64,000 nt of DNA from Ophioderma brevispina (GCA_023653785.1 JAMKCH010071762.1:1-64000), one strand, 5' to 3'; counted from the first letter of the stretch, positions 46,546 to 57,730 are shown. Translations and numbers: made by a program. Notes: generated from the sequence alone by a model not told the origin.

Positions 46546-47214
46546 GGGTGGCTGAGATTATGGTGGACATAACTCGACAGAAAACAAAGGCAATGATACG
46601 CCATCTCTTCTCAAACAAAAGCTTATTCTCATCGACAAAGCGTCATTGTTCTCGTATAATTATAACGTCTATTCAGTTGGATGTTTTCGGCACGATACAA
46701 ATTTGTTCCCTGTTGCACGACTGTGTGGGCGTGTGTTATCACGTTTATAGGTATTTTAATCCCGTGATATGTAAAATCATGAAAGTCATCCTATTTATAT
46801 TTATTCAATATAGCTTGAGCTTAGATGTTATTGTTAAGGGGAAGTGCAATGGTTATATTGCTAATTACATTAACATTTTTTTCACAATGAAAGTGACGTC
46901 AATTATTCTTATTACCTTCGCCCCATGCATGCCAAAATACTATAATTTGAAAGGTAGCCAATACAATTTGTTACCTAGACGAAAATCTTTGTGGGTCTTT
47001 ATTTCAAGCCAGTCATTCATTCCGTTTCCTCTTTCTTTTTTACCGTTCTATTTGAATGTCCTTTGTTTCTGAGAAGGACAAATATCTATATATTAATAGA
47101 CTAAGTCTGTCTCTCTTGATCTCTCTCTGTCTGTCTGTCCGTCGTTATCAAATTTGGTGGGTGGGTGTCAACTGCGGCTGAGCCAAAATAAGTTTACATC
47201 TTCGGTGGTGCTAC
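46546..47214. other. Unassigned DNA
   Basis: An open frame continues from the GT tract to 47072 but has no domain signature. A short CTCT/GTCT-rich tract lies at about 47106-47141. Confidence 0.35.
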
Positions 47215-47705
47215 TAATCGCGAAAGCCGGGTAATCGCGAAAAACGATTTCAAGCAAGTATTTTACAAAAGGCTCGCCCGGGTCAAGGTAAGAGAAGATC
47301 CCGTGTGTATCCCACGAGCATTGGCAGATCGCCGAATTTCAAATATCGCGTGATATCGCGTGATCATTGCTAGGGAGAAAACCTTCCGGGTATCGATCTC
47401 TGGCTGGTTTCAAAGAACTTTTGCAAGACTACCCCAATTTCCATCTGGCGGGAATATGATGTATTTCTGAGTCCTTCGTTGAAAACAGAGCAAATAAAAT
47501 AGAGAATTTTAAATGATTTCGGGACCATCTTCAAATCACTCCGGACTCACATTTACTGTCCTTATCAGGCGATCAAATGTGTGAATTAAGAACGGGGACC
47601 ACAATGCATTTGAATGGGCCCGACAGATCGATTCATGGCATACACACGGGATCTTCTCTTGGCCAAGGCAGTCAGTTAATCGCGAAAACTGGGTGATCGC
47701 TTTGT
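47215..47705. mobile_element. Probable foldback element with short terminal direct repeats
   Basis: GGTCAAGGTAAGAGAAGATC then CCGTGTGTAT at about 47281-47310 is inverted at about 47640-47668 (ATACACACGGGATCTTCTCT then TGGCCAAG). Outside these, GCGAAAGCCGGGTAATCGC and GCGAAAACTGGGTGATCGC occur in direct orientation at the two ends. Interior has GATATCGCGTGAT words; no frame. Confidence 0.55.
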
Positions 47706-48080
47706 ATAGATCGACACCTAAGTGCATGGTCTTGTGCACTACCGTTGGTGCATAAGATAGGGAGGGTTTCAAGTGAAAACCAATTTGAAAACGAATTTGC
47801 CGGGTTTTTTACCAAGCACTGGCCATTGCTGGAGTACATCAATACGACCACATAACAGGAAAAAATGAAAATCGGTTATACAGATTCGAAATGGCGGTCC
47901 AAAACATATTGTTTTATGACGCGCAGAAATTCCTCCCGCCCAAAAATAAAAAAAAATCAGTCTCCCGAAGGACGATAAAATCTGGCTCATTACAGTAGGA
48001 CATAAATACAATTACATTGCGGGAATAAAACTTAAAAAAATACTCCATTACGATGTAAAGGGCAAAATAAAGTTCGATTA
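47706..48080. other. Unassigned DNA
   Basis: No gene or repeat recognised. Confidence 0.35.
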
Positions 48081-48249
48081 GCACCACCAAAATGCTTATT
48101 TATGCTAATTAGTATAAAAACCGCCATGGCCAATTTCATTTTTTCCACCAAAATATTCGCAACTACATAGTTTAGGTAATTATATAAATTCTTTAGTGTT
48201 AAAACATGGCGCGCGAAAAACTAAATCCAGGGTCCACATGCACTTAAGT
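48081..48249 (+). repeat. Dispersed repeat, copy 2
   Basis: Same-orientation match to 4664-4868: TTTATGCTAATTAG, ATAAAAACCG, ATTCGCAAC, TTAAAACATGG, CGCGAAAAAC, GGTCC and CACTTAAG in order. Confidence 0.6.
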
Positions 48250-48708
48250 ATTAATAAAACAAAAATAAAATTAAATAAAAGAAGCGTGCTCAATTTATCA
48301 TTCCATTCAATTGGATTTTCCATAAATATGCATGCGAGTTCCTGAGAGAAGCATGTTTTTCCATTTACTTTCGATTTGAATAATACACATGTTGACACGT
48401 GTCTAATTAACAAAAAAAGTTGATGTGTGTTTTAATGACAGGCGGATAACAATAAAACATTTATAGAAGACATTAATTAATTAATTCAGAGACATAAATA
48501 GCATTCATCGAGGTGTTGGTTGGTAATGAGAACGCCTCTAAATTGAGTAAATGCCACTCAGAAGCGCGAATAACGATTTGAAGAACATAAAGAATGTCTC
48601 CGCTTCAAGCTGATGAATGTTTATATCATAATTTGAGCACTTTTTATATTTAAAGATTTGCCAAATTAATGTTAATTCTGACGTTGTGTATCACATTGCC
48701 ATGATTTC

Positions 48709-49031
48709 ATATATCCCTAACGTCCCTTAACTGCTTCAAAATACACCTGACAAAACATCGAGCGGACCCCTGCCTTGGGTTAGTGTGAACTTGCCCCTAG
48801 AACTGACAACAAAAATGCCGCTACCTCACTTTTTGCGGTGATTGTCAGATTTTCCTTTAGGGATATCTCCAACGTCCCTTGACTGCTTCAAAATGCACCT
48901 GACAAAATCACGGAGCGGACCCCTGCCTTGGGTTAGTGGGAAATTGCTCCTAGATCTGACAACAAAAATACCGCTACCTCACTTTTTGCGGTGATTGTCA
49001 GATTTTCCTCTGGGGACGTTAGGGATATATA
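48709..49031. mobile_element. Tandem-unit element with terminal inverted repeats
   Basis: Two head-to-tail units of about 148 bp (AACGTCCCTTRACTGCTTCA, AAATRCACCTGACAAAA, GAGCGGACCCCTGCCTTGGG then TTAGTG, CTGACAACAAAAATRCCGCT, TTTTGCGGTGATTGTCAGAT). They are bounded by the inverted repeats ATATATCCCTAACGTCCC (48709-48726) and GGGACGTTAGGGATATAT (49013-49030). A diverged single unit on the other strand is at 51036-51175. Confidence 0.7.
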
Positions 49032-49787
49032 TGCCACTGTAGGATTAAATTCGTGCATACGATTATATGAAAGTTGCGGGTCGAGCCTAGAATATGCCAT
49101 TTAGCAAAATTAAGTTAGTGCGTCCGTGTGGATTGCATCTCTCTTGGCAACTGAAACTACATATTTGTAAGTATGGCGAGAACCCAGATAGTTAAGAACG
49201 ACCGAACAAGAGGAACTTCTGATAGAAACAAAAGTTTGATATATGATAACTGATTAGGAAAGCCTTCGCAGACGAGGTACAACATCAGACACCATTACAA
49301 GTGATGCTAGTGACGTACATGTGTGCGTGAAATACATAATTCTTCTTTGAACAAAAGAATAGCACGTTCCGCGCATACGAAAACGTCTAGCATAATTATG
49401 AGTCTATTGGTTTCTCATTTCAAATTTGATCAAACACCTCGGACGTGTTGTAATGTCACACTTTTTGAACACCTTGTACGTGTTATTCATTCTTTCCTTT
49501 GTTTTTCTGAAAATATCACTATAGCATTCACTTGTTTCAAATAAAAATAAGAAAACGGCAAAAACGTGGTGTTATTCCTCGGCTTAAAAAATCAGCAGCA
49601 TTGTTTTAGAACAGTTTTGTGCACGGAACGCCAGTATCAGAGTGTTGGAGGTTTTAACCTTTGAACAGCAGAATTCTAGGAGCCATTTGTTGACGGAAGA
49701 GTCACAAAGTCGCGAGCTACTCCTCAACCTACATTGAACTAGTATAACTTACGCCGACGTTTATGTCAAGCTAAGAGGGTTACAACG
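49032..49787. other. Unassigned DNA
   Basis: No gene recognised; the 73-codon frame at 49323-49544 has no domain signature. Confidence 0.35.
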
Positions 49788-50352
49788 TATTGATCACAAC
49801 GCGTTGCTTTCTTAGCAACGCATTGCTTTCAGAAAACAACGAGTTGCTAACCAATCAGAAAAGTGAAAAAGCAACGCGTTGCTAATGAAAGTGCTTTCAG
49901 ACTGTACCTAACGCATTGCTTTCATTAACAACGCGTTCTTAGCCAACCAATCATAAAAGTAAAAAAGCAACGCGTTGCTAAGCCAACCAATCAGAAAAGT
50001 GGAAAAACAACGCGTTGCGTTCAGACAGTGTTAAGCAATGCTGTTTAAATACTGTCTGAAAGCACTTGCATTAGCCAATGCGTTGCTAATAAAAGGAAAG
50101 CATTGCTAATGAAAGTAACGCGTTGCTTAGCCAGCCAATTAGAAAAGTAAAAAAGCAACACGTTGCTAAGCCATACAATCAGGAAAGTGAAAAAGCAACG
50201 CGTTGCTAAGCCAACCAATCAGGAAAGTGAAAAAGCGCTGCTTATGAAAGCAACGTGTTTCTTTTTCACTTTTATGATTGGTTAGCTAAGCAACGCGTTG
50301 TTTTCTGAAAGCAACGCGTTGCTAAGAAAGGAACGCGTTGCAGACGTTACAC
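49788..50352. mobile_element. Foldback array of GCAACGCGTTGC palindromes
   Basis: At least seven exact CAACGCGTTG decamers and about ten one-base variants lie in 565 bp. Many sit in a roughly 40 bp direct unit AAGCCAACCAATCAGAAAAG then TGAAAAAGCAACGCGTTGCT. The two halves are also inverted copies: left GTTGCTTTCTTAGCAACGC, TTTCAGAAAACAAC, CAACCAATCAGAAAAGTG... is mirrored on the right (CACTTTTATGATTGGTTAGC, GTTGTTTTCTGAAAGC, GCGTTGCTAAGAAAGGAACG). Probable ends are GTTACAACG and CAGACGTTAC. No frame. Confidence 0.7.
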
Positions 50353-51035
50353 CTATTTGGTGCACTGGGTCAATAAGCTTAAAGTGGCACTGACACATTT
50401 TCAAAAATATGAAATTTCTTAAATTTGCTCGCATTGGGGCATTAATAAGAGGCTAAAGACATCCAGGTAATTTATAGGCTTACTTTTAAAGGCTGACTCA
50501 GACATTTCGAAATATAATTTTCTTTGCGTAGTAAGTAAAAAGTGCAACTTTTAGTTGGTGGGTTTTGCGTCTTTCGGGCGTTCTATCGCAGCCACTTTTG
50601 CACGCTTTTTTACAAGCGAGGTGTTAAATTAAAGAGCAAGACCTAGGCAATGAAATGTTTATTTAGAAAACTTTCGAAATTATCGGACTTTGGCACAATA
50701 ATGATCAAAAAACATGCCGAGATACTTTTTGTGCCAACTGTGTATTAAAAAATCATTGCACATTGGTCAAGTCAATCTTCTTACAAATTGTCATTGTGAT
50801 ATTTGTTTTATGAATCACGGGAGGGTGTTTTTCTGACATTGAGTACGCCTCGTAACACCATAAAGGCGCTGGTTTGGGCTTTCTCAAAGAGGCATTTCGT
50901 GATCCACAGCCTCGTCCCCCGTTTACCTCAAAGGCATTGAGATTTTTCGATCAAATGAAACGATGGCCCAATAAATGTGCTAGGATCACAAAATGCACCT
51001 TTAATCATTTCAGGTGAGGGCTAATGTATATTGCT
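50353..51035. other. Unassigned DNA ending in a MITE-like right end
   Basis: CTAGGATCACAAAATGCACC then TTTA (about 50969-50994) matches the right end of the MITE at 2145-2372 (CTAGAATCACGAAATGCACC then TTTA). A matching left end was not identified with confidence; TTAAAGTGGCACTGACA at about 50381 is a weak candidate. Confidence 0.35.
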
Positions 51036-51175
51036 TACGTCCCTAGAGGAAAATGACTACCAACCTGACCATCACCGCAAAAAAGGAGGTAGTGTTATTT
51101 GTCTTGTTAGATCTGGGAGCAATTTCCCATTAAACACAAGACAGGGGTCTGCTCGATTTTTTGTACCACACACTG
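51036..51175 (-). repeat. Diverged unit of the 48.7-49.0 kb element
   Basis: In reverse complement it follows the 148 bp unit: TACGTCCCTAGAGGAAAATG, ACCATCACCGCAAAAAAGGA then GGTAGTG, GATCTGGGAGCAATTTCCCA, ACAAGACAGGGGTCTGCTCG then ATTTTTTGTACC. Confidence 0.6.
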
Positions 51176-51590
51176 ACCCGTGCATGGGCGCCAGTGCCCC
51201 TTTACCTGTTGACAACAATTGCCGATGCTGAGTGGCTCAATCGTGCGCTATCAGTGCATGATTTACTAAGCCCTGTTCCCGGAAGTTACATAACGAGCGG
51301 ACTATGCGTTAAAGGAATTGTGGGTTAGTCTTTAGCTTTAAACATTGCTAAGGCTTTTAGTGATCGAAAGGTCTTGAGTTCGAATGACTTTGCCTTTTCT
51401 TCTGAGGTGTGCATGGTGCTATGGGTTTGAAAATGTTTTGTTTCTTTCTCCGGTTTTCTTACCATAAGTTGATTTGAACCTTGTGAAAGTTTTTATTTAA
51501 TATTAATGATTACCAAGTATGTTGAAAATCGTGTGATAGTTTTAATCACATTCTATGAAAAGAAACTATAAACAAATATTATTTGTCTAT
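51176..51590. other. Unassigned DNA with a B-box-like word
   Basis: GAGTTCGAATGAC at about 51378 resembles a polymerase III B box, with TAGTCTTTAGC about 50 bp upstream, possibly a decayed SINE. Too weak to call. Confidence 0.3.
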
Positions 51591-52221
51591 TGTTACGATG
51601 TCCCTGTTACACCAAGGTCAGAAATACCCTTTAAACTCAAGCAAATGAGCCTTTTGCACAAATGATCTGAATTTTATGTTATAACACGGATTTAATATGA
51701 TTCTAATCAGATTGATCGGTTCAAGAATTTGAAATGTCCAAAACACAATTACAATTCAATAGTGATACATTCAATGTCCTTACTGATCTCACTATAATGT
51801 TCACTAATGTCTAGAATTAGACGAAACTTTGCAGTTCAAGGACGACTTGTCCTCACAGCGAAGACTCCGAAGTGACAGCATGCAAAGTTATATAAATCCA
51901 GGCATATTATCCATAGGAACCTTCTTAGTCCTGAAGATAACTTTGTCCAGCAGTTCAAGAGAACGGGGGTGTCCTTCGACGACTCTAATATTCCACAGTG
52001 TATCAGTCCGGGATATGTAAAAACTATCACCACGATTTCTATTGGTCGCAAATGTCCACTTTTGGGACCACAATTTGGAATCTTATTTGGATTCTCAGCA
52101 CTTTTGGCTTTAAAGACGACAGCAGACTAATCACATGGTATCTAAAACTAGCTATAACTACTAGCTACTGGCTATTGGAAAAGTTGTTTTCCAGCAATCT
52201 CTCCTTATATTGTATTTCACA
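51591..52221 (-). mobile_element. Solo-LTR-like element, copy 2
   Basis: Reverse complement begins TGTGAAATAC and ends GGACATCGTAACA. It aligns with 37780-38468 along nearly its whole length and lacks about 60 bp relative to it. Flanking bases show no matching target duplication. Confidence 0.65.
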
Positions 52222-52550
52222 ACTGGGTTTTCCCATCTAAAGACAGCCATTACAACATCATCATGAATAAACATACCTAACACTGTCCAATTAGATCTCA
52301 TATAAATTACATCATCTGCATTGCATCATCTCACATTAATGACATCATGGGAAACTACCTATTTTGAAATCTTGAATGATCTCAAAGCGTAAACAACTTA
52401 TCTCATTTTCTAAATTGAGCATTTTGGAGAATTCTGTTCATATCTTGCACAATATATGTTACAAACAAGCTAAGAACTTTTTTCCGTGAGAAATCCTCTG
52501 TCTAGTTACATGAGAAATAAATTAAAATAATATTTTTAATCACAAAAAAT
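52222..52550. other. Unassigned DNA
   Basis: No gene or repeat recognised. Confidence 0.35.
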
Positions 52551-52795
52551 AGAGGTAGCGGAATAGAGTAGTGGTAGAGCGCTCGCCTCCTTATCCAAAG
52601 GCCGCGAGTGCGATTCCCGGCAGGGACGCCTCCAGTTCACCCAGCTGTAAATGGGTAGCTGGTCTGTTTAAATTGGCGAGGGTATAGGCGGCGTGAGAAA
52701 GTACTGGCCACTCGAGCATAATGCCGAGGCCCTTTTTTGCATTTGCCGCTCTACTGCTGCCCCCACGCTCTTTGAGTAGGAACCTCCCTAATCAC
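52551..52795 (+). mobile_element. tRNA-derived SINE
   Basis: The tRNA-like head runs TAGAGTAGTGGTAGAGCGCT then CGCCTCC (A box), an anticodon-arm-like segment, and GAGTGCGATTCCCGGC (B box) at about 52606-52621. The downstream body contains CACCCAGCTGTAAATGGGTA, a conserved-looking hairpin, then GGCGTGAGAAAGTACTGG. The acceptor stem does not pair cleanly, so a SINE is preferred to a functional tRNA gene. The tail border is uncertain. Confidence 0.7.
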
Positions 52796-53215
52796 AAACT
52801 GGAGGAAAGTATAACATTTCTAATGTTCGTGCAATAGTCAAAATATAATTCGGCTGTCAAATTTTTGAATGTTCATTTACACTTGGCTTTGGCTCGGAAA
52901 TGTAAATGTTGAATATTGACTTCATGAATGTATGTTTTTACTATCGCATTCTTAGGCATTTTAATATGAATAGACTATCACACTCCTAGCATACGGTATT
53001 TGTATACCAAACATGGCTTGCAATGAAACTAGATCGATGACATAACAAATATTGATTGCTATATTTCTTTCAATAGTAAATTATATCATCGGTCAAATGT
53101 TTAATGTTCAATTTTCACTTGGCTTCGCCTCGTGAATTGGAATTGTTTTACTCATTACTCTTGTATACTATTAAACTCTTGTGGCATTCAATACTACCAC
53201 ACTCTCTGACAGCAA
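52796..53215. other. Unassigned DNA
   Basis: CAAATKTTTRAATGTTCATT then TACACTTGGCTTNGGCTCG-like phrases occur twice (about 52858-52895 and 53095-53131), an imperfect direct repeat; otherwise no signal. Confidence 0.4.
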
Positions 53216-53490
53216 CAGTGGCGGCAACCATACCTCTTTTTTTCGGGGGGTGGGGGGGGGGTGAGAAAGTAACATGTTGGTGGAGGGGGGGGGAGGGAAA
53301 ATAAGGGGGTGGACAAAAATATCAGAAATTGGGAGATTTGTAACCAATTTTTTAGCCCAAAGCACTGATTTTTGGGCCAATATTTTGGGTGATTTTTTGC
53401 CCTAAATCGCTTATATTTGGCCCAATTCCGGGGTCCATTTTTTCTTTACAGCGGGGGGGCAAAAAAATGGGGGGGGGGCCATGCCCACTG
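53216..53490. mobile_element. G-rich element, possible hAT-type MITE
   Basis: Left end CAGTGGCGGCAACCATACC and right end (reverse complement) CAGTGGGCATGGCCCCCCC share the CAGTGG start common in hAT elements. The interior has G runs and repeated TTTTGGGCC/GGCCCAA words. No target duplication was found, so this is tentative. Confidence 0.4.
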
Positions 53491-55087
53491 CTGGCAGTCA
53501 ATGTTTGTTACTGATTGCGCTCACATTCATTTGTTTGTTCAAATGTTACCAATTAGAGTGCAAATCATTGTATTTTCGCCAGTACCTTTGCCAAATCTTA
53601 AATACATTTTATATTAATCATGTAGTACCACTATTCTCAGCAAATACGAAATTGGTTTGGTAAAAATCTAAATTCTTCAATGTGGCTGTTCAAAAATTCA
53701 AATTGGTCCCATCAGCGAACTTAGTAGCTTTACAATCGCTACTGCACTTTCATTTCTCTTGTCATTTTCTGTACGATCCCTATGGTTATGTGTCATTAAA
53801 AGTGGGTTTTGTCCTGTAATATTTCTCTGTCGTAATTATTTACCATCTAATACCATAATAATAACAATGCGTATTTCTAGAAATATGACATAAAAGCTGT
53901 CCCTATAAGACTCCTAGAAATGTCGTTTTGTTTTTAAAATTCATATAAGGGAATCCCCGCTGGAGCATCACATAGTGTAAAATTCCCCGCACTTCACGCC
54001 GTGCAGCGATCAACTTGCTGCTATCAATGGGCATACGTTAATACATTGGACCTAAATAATGATAACGGAACCCATTAAAGCCCTATTAGGCATAATATGA
54101 AATATGACTTTCATGGGGATACTCCAATTCCCATCATCTCAACGCCACAAACCTAAAATCATTTGGGCCGAAAAAATAAACCAATCATTCAAATAGAATA
54201 ACATAGCTGGAAACTTACGTTAGCATCGTGTTATGGGGTTTTTGCTTGCGCTTGTCGGTACATTGAAGGCTCTATCTAGAAATCATATTTGCACCATAAT
54301 ATTTACACTTATTTCTTGTCAACGTGTGGTCTGCCAGTTTCCAATACGTCCCTGTTTTGGTGGCTCTGTCAGTCAGATCGTTGACAACAGTAAAGCAGAG
54401 GAATATTGTGGGTTTATACTTCATCTTTCGAACATGCTTTCCAGGCAACGCGTATGTTTCATAGATCTGCCACGCAAAGCTGTTCAAAAGACTAGGCGTC
54501 GGCAGACGTCTGCCGAGAAGTATGAACCCACCTTAAAGCATTTGATGATACATGTGATGCGAGCTTGTTAGAGTTCTTTTGAGTCACCTGGGGCTAACAA
54601 GCTGGCAGCACTAAATGTGCACATTACAAAGGTGTTTAGTCCATACATGTAAATTGTTGCGCAATTCATTTCCCTGCCCATTGCGGTTCCAGTGCACTTC
54701 AAAAACCATGACACAGAAAGTCCATTGGGCAGACATTCTCGTATTAAACCGACCAATTGAGTGCGACATCCGGCGGTTTCCAAATCGCATAACGTAGCTT
54801 CCCCGCAGAAAGCGTCCCAGATTTTGTCTGCAGATAGATAATGTTGAAGTGTGTATCTACTCTACCATGTCTTCTTGTGTCATGGGGAAACAAGAGATTT
54901 GGGAACCTCTATCCGCATCTGCATGCTCCAGTCTAGAGAATAATTGGCCGACACTTGGCGACCAAAAATCATTGGTACTACTCGCTACACTGCTAATTCA
55001 TGGAGGTTTATGCTGTTTTTGCAACAGATGCAAGTTAGGGGGGACTTCAAAACTCAACCGCTGGTTCCGTCGGTTTCGCATGGTTCT
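53491..55087. other. Unassigned DNA
   Basis: Overlapping short frames on both strands at 54233-54783 have no domain signature. No repeat family recognised. Confidence 0.35.
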
Positions 55088-56481
55088 CAGGCCCGTCGCC
55101 ATGGGGGTGCGGGGGGTGGAACACCCCCCCCCCCCCAGCTATCCTCAAAAGGAAGAAGAAGAAAGAAAAGAGGAAAAAGATAGAAAGGGAAGAAGGAAGA
55201 GAGAGAGAGAAGAGATAAGAAAAGAAAGAGAAAAGAAGGGGAAAAAGAAGGAAACAACAGAGACCGCATCAGAACGCAATAAATTGAACTCCCAGCTTAG
55301 CTAAATCCAAACTATCACAATATTGAAAATGCTCCCCTCAAGCCAACTAGCTTTGTTTCAATCAACAAGTGCATCCAACGGTAATCATGAATGTTAATGT
55401 GCCATTTGAGTACTTGTGATCAAAATGGTCAAAATAAATTTGGCAGTGGCATGGGCAAACGCGAGGGGAGCCATGGTCCCTCCCCCTAATTTGGTCTACC
55501 AATGTTAGGGGAATTTTCAGTCCGGGGAGCGAAGTGGTCAAAAAAAACTCCAAAAAAACCTCCCAGCTCATGCATAAACTTAAAGGTCTTCTGGCCGGCG
55601 GTTGGGTTAAGTGCCCATTCTTCATTTGAATTAATTACCATACTTTACCCCTTCTTAAAATAGCTAAAATCCAAGAGCTTCTGGGGCTCCGCCCCTGGAC
55701 CCCGGCAGGGCCTCTGCTCTTGCACCCATCCGTTGAAAACATGGCGCTCCGCTATAATTATTAGCCTTCAGCAGTACAAGCTTATATACTGCCGTCTCAG
55801 TGAGCACAGTTAGAAACTTTTCTTTTCTTTTGAATTGATAATATTTACCCCTCAAAAAGCGGTAATCTTGAAGGTGTTCTAATGCTCCATACCTGAGTCG
55901 TTCCCGGGGGCTTTGCCCCCTGTGACCCCCGGCAGGGCTTCTGCTCCTACATATACCGCACTCAGTTAAAAGACATTAACACTCGCTATGTGTACTTATC
56001 CCTTTGGGCATTGCCCGTCTCAGTTAGCAATTTTGAACACCATTCCTTTTCTTTGAAATTGATTACTATTTACACCACCCCTCAAAAGTGGCCATCTTGA
56101 AGGTCTGAATAGCTCAATCCAAGAGCTATACCGGGGGCTTCCTCCCCCTGGACCCCGGCAGGGGCTCTAAACCGGCCCCACCCCACCCTTTTAAAAGGCT
56201 AAGGCCCGTTTTGGCCGCTCTTGTGTCAAGGCACTTGTGGTGTGCAGTTTGTCAATGATCAACAGAAAATGTCTCTGGAGGGCATCTATACTTGAACTTA
56301 GGAAAGATGCCCCGAACCACATGCCCTAGTTGCATGGTTTTTAACACCGATTCCTTTGACAAAGACTAACGCGCACTACGCTTCAGGATTCCTTAAATGC
56401 AGCATAAATTTTTTACGTTGACACCACCCCCAACCGAGGGGGCCCGACCACCCCCCCACAAAATGTCTAGCGACGGCCCTG
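55088..56481 (+). mobile_element. G-rich hAT-like family II, full-length copy
   Basis: Left end CAGGCCCGTCGCCATGG and right end (reverse complement) CAGGGCCGTCGCTAGACAT form short imperfect hAT-like terminal inverted repeats. Flanks ATGGTTCT and TGTTCTTT share GTTCT, a possible decayed 8-bp target duplication. Order inside: C run, GATAGCTG-like word, purine tract (55142-55258), unique block, about three 225 bp tandem units with CCCCGGCAGGG words (near 55700, 55930 and 56155), then a unique end segment. It matches 22566-23683 and 14863-15130, both inverted. No transposase. Confidence 0.7.
55142..55258. repeat. Purine-rich (GA/GAAA)n tract
   Basis: Near-pure A and G tract within the family II element; counterpart of 23528-23638. 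Confidence 0.85.
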
Positions 56482-57486
56482 TGTTCTTTCTGGTTAGACC
56501 CGGGGGGTTTTTTGTAACAACGAATCGCTGTTCAACCACCATTTACCAGCTGGTCTCCAGCGGTTGAGTTTTGGAAGTCGTCCCTTACATATCTCATTGT
56601 AGTGGTCCTGCCAGTTCCAGTGCTTTGTAACCTTTTAATCAATGGAATGTCTGTCCTGTGTCATAACCGTGAACATTGGCTTTAGTGGAGAAAGAGACCA
56701 CGTTGTTTGTTTTATTCCATCTGGACACCTGGGGTTCGTCCCTAAACTCAGTCGTATCTACGTGCATACTATGTCTGCCTGAGTGGATCAACTTATCCAC
56801 AGCACTGTTTAACTGGTATGGAAAAAGTTCTATTATGTAGGACAGACTCATGAGTTTAGTATACACTGAGGTTGCGTATGAGTTCGCGAACGGGACCCCC
56901 TGGGCTTTTGTCCGCCAGGCGCAAATCCGATCTACCCTTTCCTTCGACAGTTCTTCGTACAGTCTCTTTGAGGTTGTATCTGTCTCGCCTGGAAATGTCC
57001 AAAATAGTGCAGTTAGTTTCTGACTATCTCAATTGCAGATGACTTGCTCAAGAACTTAGCTGCTGACAATTTCAATGGATTTATGTTCCCTTTATTACAC
57101 TCTCAATATATGCCTCCGCTCCACATCTCAATTCTATGATTACCTTCCAATATACATCTCCAATAGCTATAAGACTTTGATTCTGTACTGTAAAGTACAA
57201 TCGACAAAGCAATTCAATTAATTTGACTCGTCTTTGTGGTTTTTAGTATTCCTCTGTTCGTCAAGGCATCTGATAGAATCCGTTGTTCCTATTTTAGGCA
57301 TGAACACATGCATGGCTTTTGATTTCCTCAAAATATTCACCGCAATGTTATTGGTGAACACAATAATTTTTGTGCAATAACGCCTCAAACACCACATATG
57401 TGCCTTTAAATTATGAAGTTAATCAGTGAAACGAAAAGATTTGAAGGCATCCGTATTTTCTGTCATATGTAGTAGATTCATATAGT
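56482..57486. other. Unassigned DNA
   Basis: No gene or repeat family recognised. Confidence 0.35.
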
Positions 57487-57730
57487 TTAGACACTCAATA
57501 AATTTCTTACCTTTTATTTGGCTACAGAAATGTCTTAAAATGAAACAAAGGGTTCTTTTATTAGGCTGAATTTCCTATTTGATCAAATAGGAAATTATAA
57601 ATTTCACAATTTTTGTACCAAAGAAATATTTCTCAGCTTAATCCTTCAGATGGGGATATTTTTGATAGAAAGCTTTATATCAGTGCGAAAATCAGGATTT
57701 GTACATTTCTAGGAACACTTGTTATGTGAA
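57487..57730 (+). repeat. Dispersed repeat, copy 2
   Basis: Direct-orientation match to 24925-25205. Contains a perfect 24 bp local palindrome around 57568-57591 (TTTCCTATTTGATCAAATAG then GAAA). Confidence 0.7.

Noticed and set aside
46476..47072. 198-codon plus-strand frame
   Set aside because: It begins inside a GT microsatellite (Cys/Val-rich start), shows no domain or consistent membrane topology, and lies in AT-rich DNA where such a frame can arise by chance.
49788..50352. CRISPR-like array of regularly spaced palindromes
   Set aside because: Spacers are themselves repeated, the whole region is inverted about its centre, no cas genes exist, and the sequence is eukaryotic.
52551..52630. 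Functional tRNA gene
   Set aside because: Good polymerase III boxes, but the outer stem does not close and the sequence continues into a SINE-like body.
54849..55304. 151-codon plus-strand frame ending in a Lys/Glu/Arg-rich tail
   Set aside because: It runs from unrelated DNA across the border of the family II element into its purine tract, so the charged tail is low-complexity transposon DNA.
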